Shown here one piece after another: positions 6,194 to 10,295 of a stretch of DNA of 10,295 bases. Source of the stretch: Micrococcaceae bacterium. Its GTDB lineage: Bacteria; Actinomycetota; Actinomycetes; Actinomycetales; Micrococcaceae. Numbering within the stretch: position 1 is the stretch's first letter; every line of letters begins with the position of its first letter. Both the position numbers and the translations under genes were made by a program. The stretch lies in the NCBI GenBank assembly GCA_003486025.1, contig DNHA01000181.1, forward strand, positions 1-10,295. The letters run 5' to 3'. The notes below the pieces were generated by a model. The model saw nothing but the letters and a program-made list of their open reading frames with translations, ran no database searches and was not told where the DNA came from.

Positions 6194-8347
6194 GTGTCCC
6201 ACGTGACAAAGCCGCACCGGCCCTCGAAGTTCAAGGGTGCGGGTATTCGAGTAATCGTCTACTCGCTGCTGGTGTTGATCTGGATAGCGATTGCCGGTGT
6301 AGGCGGTCCCACCTTCGGCAAACTTTCCGAAGTGCAGACCAATGACCAAGCAGCTTTTCTTCCCGCGACTGCCGAAGCGACCAAGGCGCTGGAATGGCAG
6401 AGCAAATTCCGCACCTCCGACGCAGTCCCGGCAGTGGTGCTGTTTACCAGCGAGAGCCAGTTTGACGCTGCCGACGGTGAGCAGCTGGCTGAGGGGTTTG
6501 CTGATTTTGAATACCTCGATGGGAAGGTCACCGGACCGTTCCTCTCCGAGGACAAGCGGGCGCTGGAACTTCTGGTTCCCGTCAGTGGCGAAGTCAAAGC
6601 AAATGTGGGCGTTGAAGAATTACGCAGCCTCACCGCGCAGCTGACCCCGCAGGCAGCTACCGCCTACGTCACCGGACCGGCGGGTTTCGCCGCTGATCTG
6701 ACCGAGGCTTTCGGCGGTATCGACGGCGTGCTGCTCGGTGTGGCACTCGTTGCCGTGCTGGTCATTTTGCTGCTGGTTTATCGGTCCGTGCTGCTGCCGT
6801 TCACGGTGTTGCTGACCTCTGTGGTTGCCCTGTGCGCGGCCATCGTCACCGTTTATTACATGGCTGATGCTGGGTGGATCCGGCTGGATGGGCAATCGCA
6901 GGGCATTTTGTCCATTCTGGTCATCGGCGCCGCCACAGATTATTCGTTGCTGTTCGTCGCACGCCATAAGGAAGCCTTGACCGAAGGACTGGACAAATTC
7001 CAGGCAGTGTCCAAGGCATGGCGAAGGTCTTTTGAACCCATCGTCGCCTCCGGCGGAACCGTGACCGTTGGCCTGCTGTGCCTGCTTTTCTCGGATCTGA
7101 ACTCCAATAAAGCATTGGGCCCGATTGGTGCCAGCGGCATCATCTTCTCCGTGATCGCCGCCTTGACCTTCCTTCCTGCGGTGCTTGGCCTGCTCGGACG
7201 TGCCGCCTACTGGCCATTTGCGCCCAAGGCCGCAGACCAAGGCGGGCATTTGGCAGTCAAAGAAGGCCTCTGGGGGCGCATCGCGAACTTCGTCGCTGCG
7301 CATCCTCGTCCCATCTGGATCTTCACGATCATCCTGCTGGCGGTAGGCGCCTTGGGCGTAACGGGGCTCAAGGCACATGGAGTGCCGCAAAGCGAGCTAG
7401 TAATCGGTGGTTCTGAATCCCGCGACGGACAAATTGCCTTGGGTGAACACTTCCCCGCAGGATCCGGCTCGCCAGCAATTGCGGTAGTCAACGAGGCCGA
7501 CGCGGCGACGGTGCTCGAGGAGATCCTCGACGTCAGCGGAGTGGATTCTGCTTATCTGCAAGCCGAAGATGGCGGACCGGCCATGGCGCAACGCGGCGCA
7601 GCCCCGCAGGTGGTAGAAGGCCGGAGCCTGATCTCCATCACCTTGAGCGACGCTGCCGACTCGGACGCTGCCAAAGACACGATCGTTGCACTGCGCGATG
7701 CGGTGCACGCAATCGAGGCCGATGCATTGATCGGTGGCACCACAGCAACACAGCTGGATACCGCCGATACGGCGCTGGCCGACTTGGCCAAGATCATCCC
7801 CTTGACGCTGGGCGCGATTCTGATCATTCTGATGCTGCTGCTGCGTTCGGTGCTTGCTCCGGTGCTGCTGATCCTGAGCACCGTGCTTTCCTATGGGACG
7901 GCCATGGGCGTCAGCGCACTGGTATTCAACAACGTATTCAAGTTCTCGGGGGCCGATCCGGCCGTTCCGCTGTTTGGTTTTGTCTTCTTGGTAGCGCTGG
8001 GGGTGGACTACAACATCTTCTTGATGACCCGTGTGCGCGAAGAATCGCTGAAGCATGGAACCCGTGAAGGCATGCGCCGCGGCTTGAAGGTCACCGGCGG
8101 AGTCATTACCTCGGCAGGTGTGGTGCTGGCGGCGACCTTCGCAGCTCTGGGCGTCGTTCCAATCATGTTCTTGGCGCAGCTTGGTTTCATCGTGGCCTTT
8201 GGTGTCCTGCTCGATACGTTCATTGTCAGAAGCCTTCTGGTCCCTGCCTTAGTGGAGGAAATTGGGCCCAAGGTCTGGTGGCCTTCGAAGCTGGCGAACA
8301 AACCCGACGCTGCTGAAGAATCTGCATTAGTGTCTGAGATCTCCTGA
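6194..8347 (+). CDS. MMPL-family RND-type membrane transporter
   Basis: This 717-residue proton-driven transporter has the two-fold RND/MMPL layout: one transmembrane helix (about 18-38), an extracytoplasmic domain (about 40-170), five to six helices (about 175-335), then the same order again with a helix at about 373-391, a second external domain (about 395-530) and a final helix bundle (about 534-690). The proton-relay Asp-Tyr pairs sit in GAATDYSLLFVARHKE (245-260; Asp249, Tyr250) and LGVDYNIFLMTRVREE (602-617; Asp605, Tyr606), equivalent to the pairs in mycobacterial MmpL3. Both are intact. The short C-terminus lacks the long cytoplasmic tail of MmpL3. GTG at 6194 is set by the ribosome binding site just upstream. 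Mycolate export is not expected if the host is a Micrococcaceae member, so a lipid, peptide or drug-like substrate is more likely. It is divergent from marR and probably under its control. Confidence 0.93.
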   Translation: MSHVTKPHRPSKFKGAGIRVIVYSLLVLIWIAIAGVGGPTFGKLSEVQTNDQAAFLPATAEATKALEWQSKFRTSDAVPAVVLFTSESQFDAADGEQLAEGFADFEYLDGKVTGPFLSEDKRALELLVPVSGEVKANVGVEELRSLTAQLTPQAATAYVTGPAGFAADLTEAFGGIDGVLLGVALVAVLVILLLVYRSVLLPFTVLLTSVVALCAAIVTVYYMADAGWIRLDGQSQGILSILVIGAATDYSLLFVARHKEALTEGLDKFQAVSKAWRRSFEPIVASGGTVTVGLLCLLFSDLNSNKALGPIGASGIIFSVIAALTFLPAVLGLLGRAAYWPFAPKAADQGGHLAVKEGLWGRIANFVAAHPRPIWIFTIILLAVGALGVTGLKAHGVPQSELVIGGSESRDGQIALGEHFPAGSGSPAIAVVNEADAATVLEEILDVSGVDSAYLQAEDGGPAMAQRGAAPQVVEGRSLISITLSDAADSDAAKDTIVALRDAVHAIEADALIGGTTATQLDTADTALADLAKIIPLTLGAILIILMLLLRSVLAPVLLILSTVLSYGTAMGVSALVFNNVFKFSGADPAVPLFGFVFLVALGVDYNIFLMTRVREESLKHGTREGMRRGLKVTGGVITSAGVVLAATFAALGVVPIMFLAQLGFIVAFGVLLDTFIVRSLLVPALVEEIGPKVWWPSKLANKPDAAEESALVSEIS

Positions 8348-8360
8348 TTTTGGTGGATCT

Positions 8361-8389
8361 GACGGGCTCCGGTACTGCCGGAGCCCGTC
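8361..8389 (+). terminator. Strong hairpin terminator after the MMPL gene
   Basis: GACGGGCTCCGG (8361-8372), a 5-base loop and CCGGAGCCCGTC (8378-8389) make a perfect 12-bp stem 13 bases after the stop codon. No T-run follows, which is common for actinobacterial hairpin terminators. It also insulates the downstream helicase gene. Confidence 0.75.
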
Positions 8390-8598
8390 ATTGGCCTGTA
8401 GAATAAAACGGTGCGCACTTCTTGGCGATTCGGTGATTCTCCCGAAAAGCTCGGTGCGCATTCGTCGACAGTTTAGATTTCCCCCTTCCGAAGAGCTTCA
8501 CCAGCTGGTGTCTTTTCTTTGCATAGTTGCGGACTTCCTCCTGGCTCGGCGAAACCAAACGCCAAAACCGGCGTGCGAATCAGAGAGAAAGTTTGAGC
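8390..8598 (+). promoter_or_regulatory. Leader region of the DEAD-box helicase gene
   Basis: About 209 bases separate the terminator from the helicase start. TAGAAT (8399-8404) is a good -10 match but lacks a -35 box, and would give a leader of nearly 190 bases. The region holds a 9-base direct repeat CGGTGCGCA (8409-8417 and 8452-8460), a perfect 12-bp palindrome CACCAGCTGGTG (8499-8510) followed by a U-rich stretch, and a small hairpin ACGCC-AAAACC-GGCGT (8559-8574). A purine-rich AGAGAGAAAG run at about 8582-8591 is the likely ribosome binding site. No convincing coding sequence was found. A regulated leader is inference from the structure and from known long leaders of bacterial RNA helicase genes. 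Confidence 0.4.
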
Positions 8599-10164
8599 AT
8601 GACTGCAACTTTTAGCGCCCTTGGCGTGCCCGAAAACATCGTCAACGTCCTAGCTGACCTTGGCATCGAATCGGCTTTTCCGATTCAGGAAGCAACCCTT
8701 CCCTCTACTCTTGCCGGCGGCGACGTCCTGGGCCGCGGACAGACCGGCTCGGGTAAAACCCTTGCCTTCTCCATTCCGATGGTGGCTCGGCTGGCTGCGC
8801 GTCCGCAGCGCCGCAAGGCCCGTTTCCCCCGCGCACTGATCATGGCTCCGACCCGCGAATTGGCGACTCAGATCGCCAAGGCCGTGGATCCGTTGGCCGC
8901 AGCCTCGGGTTTGCGCACCACGGTTATCTACGGTGGCGTGGCCCAGAGCCGTCAGGAAAAGGCCATGAACGAGGGCGTTGACATTGTCATCGCATGCCCA
9001 GGCCGCCTCGATGATCTGATCAAGCAGAAGGTCGTTGACCTTTCCCAGCTTGAAATCTCGATTCTGGACGAGGCCGACCACATGGCAGATATGGGCTTCT
9101 TGCCTGTAGTCCGCCGCATCATGGACCGCATGCCAACCGGCATCCAGCACATGCTCTTCTCGGCCACCTTGGACAACGGTGTGGACAAGGTTGTCAAGCG
9201 CTACCTGAGCAACCCCACCGTTCACTCGGTGGATGCTCCAGAAGCCGCAGTGAACACCATGGAACACCACGTCTTCGTCATTCCGTCCGATGACAAGAAA
9301 GAACTGATCCGGATTCTGGCTCAGGGCACCGGTCGCCGCATCATGTTCATGCGCACCAAGCACCACGCCAAGAAGATGGCCATCGCCCTGTCCAAGGCAG
9401 GCGTCCCATCGGTAGATCTGCACGGCAACCTGTCGCAGAACGCTCGTGACCGAAACCTGGCTGCGTTCTCTTCGGGTGAGGCCAAGGTTCTGGTCGCCAC
9501 CGACGTTGCTGCTCGCGGCGTTCACGTTGACGGCGTGGAACTTGTTGTGCACGTTGATCCTCCAGCAGAGCACAAGGCATACACCCACCGCTCGGGCCGT
9601 ACCGCCCGTGCAGGTTCCAGTGGCACCGTGGTGACCATTTGCACTCCAGATCAGCAGGGTGACGTATCCACCTTGCTTCGCCAGGCTGGCTTGAAGGTTC
9701 CTTTTGAGAAGGTCAACCTGAACTCTGCCGTCGTGGCAGAGGTTGTCGGCGAAGTGGCCGCACCGGTTGCTTATGTTGCTCCGGCGCAGCCGAAGGCTTC
9801 GCCACGCAAGCGCACCAGCCCTGGCGCCGGTAACGGTTCTTCGCGTGGAGGCAACGGCGGTAATGGTGCTCGCGGTGGCCGTCCAGGTCGCGGCGCTCGT
9901 TCCGAAGACGAAGGCCAGCAGAGCTCGAACCGTCGTCCAGCGCGCGGTGGCTCGGCCAACGCAGAACGTCCAGCACGTGGCGGACATTCGGCTAACGCCG
10001 AGCGCCCATCACGCGGCGGACACAATGCTAACGCCGAACGTCCAAGCGGTGGCAACCGTGCTCCACGCCAGGGTGGACGAGGCGACTCAGCCGGCGCACC
10101 AGCTAATGGCGGTCGTTCACGCGGTCCACGTCGCGCATCGAGCCCGGCAACTCGCAGCCGCTAA
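8599..10164 (+). CDS. DEAD-box ATP-dependent RNA helicase
   Basis: This 521-residue cytoplasmic RNA helicase uses ATP to unwind short RNA duplexes, typically in ribosome assembly, RNA decay and cold adaptation. All core motifs are present in order: Q motif region FSALGV to FPIQ (5-30), motif I GQTGSGKT (47-54), Ia PTRELA (84-89), GG (112-113), Ib CPGR (133-136), II DEAD (157-160), III SAT (188-190), IV IMFMRTK (248-254), V ATDVAARGVHV (300-310) and VI HRSGRTARAG (330-339). The tail from about 395 is basic, rich in Gly, Arg, Asn and Ala, with a tandem repeat; such tails bind RNA. The ATG at 8599 is chosen because it starts directly before the Q-motif region and has a purine-rich site upstream; an in-frame start at 8527 would add 24 residues unlike the family. 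Family: DeaD/RhlE-like; the exact subgroup is not resolved. Confidence 0.95.
   Translation: MTATFSALGVPENIVNVLADLGIESAFPIQEATLPSTLAGGDVLGRGQTGSGKTLAFSIPMVARLAARPQRRKARFPRALIMAPTRELATQIAKAVDPLAAASGLRTTVIYGGVAQSRQEKAMNEGVDIVIACPGRLDDLIKQKVVDLSQLEISILDEADHMADMGFLPVVRRIMDRMPTGIQHMLFSATLDNGVDKVVKRYLSNPTVHSVDAPEAAVNTMEHHVFVIPSDDKKELIRILAQGTGRRIMFMRTKHHAKKMAIALSKAGVPSVDLHGNLSQNARDRNLAAFSSGEAKVLVATDVAARGVHVDGVELVVHVDPPAEHKAYTHRSGRTARAGSSGTVVTICTPDQQGDVSTLLRQAGLKVPFEKVNLNSAVVAEVVGEVAAPVAYVAPAQPKASPRKRTSPGAGNGSSRGGNGGNGARGGRPGRGARSEDEGQQSSNRRPARGGSANAERPARGGHSANAERPSRGGHNANAERPSGGNRAPRQGGRGDSAGAPANGGRSRGPRRASSPATRSR
9934..10038 (+). repeat. In-frame tandem repeat in the helicase tail
   Basis: Residues 446-480 of the helicase are three copies of an 11-12 residue unit, RPARGGSANAE, RPARGGHSANAE and RPSRGGHNANAE, followed by a partial fourth (RPSGG). 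At DNA level the units are 33-36 bases and imperfect, keeping the reading frame. Each copy has an RGG box-like core, consistent with a disordered RNA-binding tail. Confidence 0.8.
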
Positions 10165-10186
10165 GCTATAGCGAATATTTTCTAGG

Positions 10187-10230
10187 AAGGTCCCCTTTCG
10201 TCTGCTTTTGTGCAGATGGGAGGGGACCTT
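10187..10230 (+). terminator. Long hairpin terminator after the helicase gene
   Basis: The plus-strand RNA can form a continuous 19-bp stem with a 6-base loop: outer arms AAGGTCCCCT (10187-10196) and AGGGGACCTT (10221-10230), inner arms around GTCTGC and GCAGAT. Three of the inner pairs are G-U. A short T-rich stretch (TTTGTGCTT) overlaps and follows the end. The G-U pairs would become A-C mismatches in a minus-strand RNA, so the hairpin is built for the helicase direction. Confidence 0.8.
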
Positions 10231-10295
10231 TGTGCTTCGTGAATCCCCGGTGACGTCCAAAAGTCTAGATCTTTATGCTGACCCTTCGATGATGA
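10231..10295. other. Right-edge remainder with no callable gene
   Basis: No plus-strand start of use is seen: ATG at 10275 meets a stop after five codons. On the minus strand, frames end with TAA at 10275-10273 or TAG at 10267-10265, or run open into the terminator. The end of a convergent gene is possible but cannot be shown from 65 bases. Confidence 0.3.

Noticed and set aside
6620..8056. Minus-strand frames (256 and 219 codons) opposite the MMPL gene
   Set aside because: They are Gln/His/Arg-rich antisense readings of transmembrane helices, typical shadow frames.
8527..8598. Upstream in-frame start for the helicase
   Set aside because: It adds 24 residues not seen in the family, and the ATG at 8599 has a purine-rich site at normal spacing directly before the Q-motif region.
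8391..8615. Possible 74-codon leader peptide upstream of the helicase
   Set aside because: It has a TTG start with no ribosome binding site, lies against the MMPL terminator and has no protein-like features. It also overlaps the helicase start.
8650..9987. Long minus-strand open frame (445 codons) opposite the helicase
   Set aside because: It is exactly antisense to conserved helicase motifs, shows no recognisable domain, and is the expected by-product of high-GC codon use.

Overview
The window looks like chromosomal DNA from a high-GC Gram-positive bacterium, most likely an actinobacterium of the Micrococcaceae (Arthrobacter or Glutamicibacter type). This rests on a fairly high but not extreme GC content, GTG starts, several starts without a clear ribosome binding site, an actinobacterial 'uridine kinase-like' domain (HLEDLYPGWDGL motif), an MMPL transporter and a DEAD-box helicase with an RG-rich tail. 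The taxonomy is inference. I see no mobile element, CRISPR array, tRNA or rRNA.

Left part (1-4727): folate and phospholipid genes. The left edge cuts a minus-strand pabC (aminodeoxychorismate lyase). Next comes a plus-strand phospholipase-D-type cardiolipin synthase (cls), which converges with a minus-strand gene after a 7-base gap. That gene encodes a two-part protein: a P-loop kinase-like domain fused to a complete PabB (aminodeoxychorismate synthase component I). Its 5' end overlaps a low-molecular-weight protein tyrosine phosphatase gene. PabB and PabC catalyse consecutive steps from chorismate to p-aminobenzoate, so the two pab genes lie on the same strand but are split by the oppositely oriented cls. 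No glutaminase (PabA) domain is visible.

Middle part (4946-8347): a divergent export locus. A MarR-family regulator and a LysE/RhtB-type exporter form a tight minus-strand pair. An MMPL-family transporter is read the other way. The 114-base gap between marR and the MMPL gene holds an imperfect palindrome overlapping plausible -10 elements for both directions, which suggests one regulator controls both exporters. The MMPL gene ends in a perfect 12-bp hairpin.

Right part (8390-10295): an approximately 200-base leader containing small repeats and palindromes, a DEAD-box RNA helicase whose C-terminal tail carries a 12-residue tandem repeat, and a 19-bp terminator hairpin. The last 65 bases hold no gene that can be called.

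The most unusual item is the kinase-like/PabB fusion with its overlapping phosphatase gene. The shared MarR control region and the helicase leader and tail come next.
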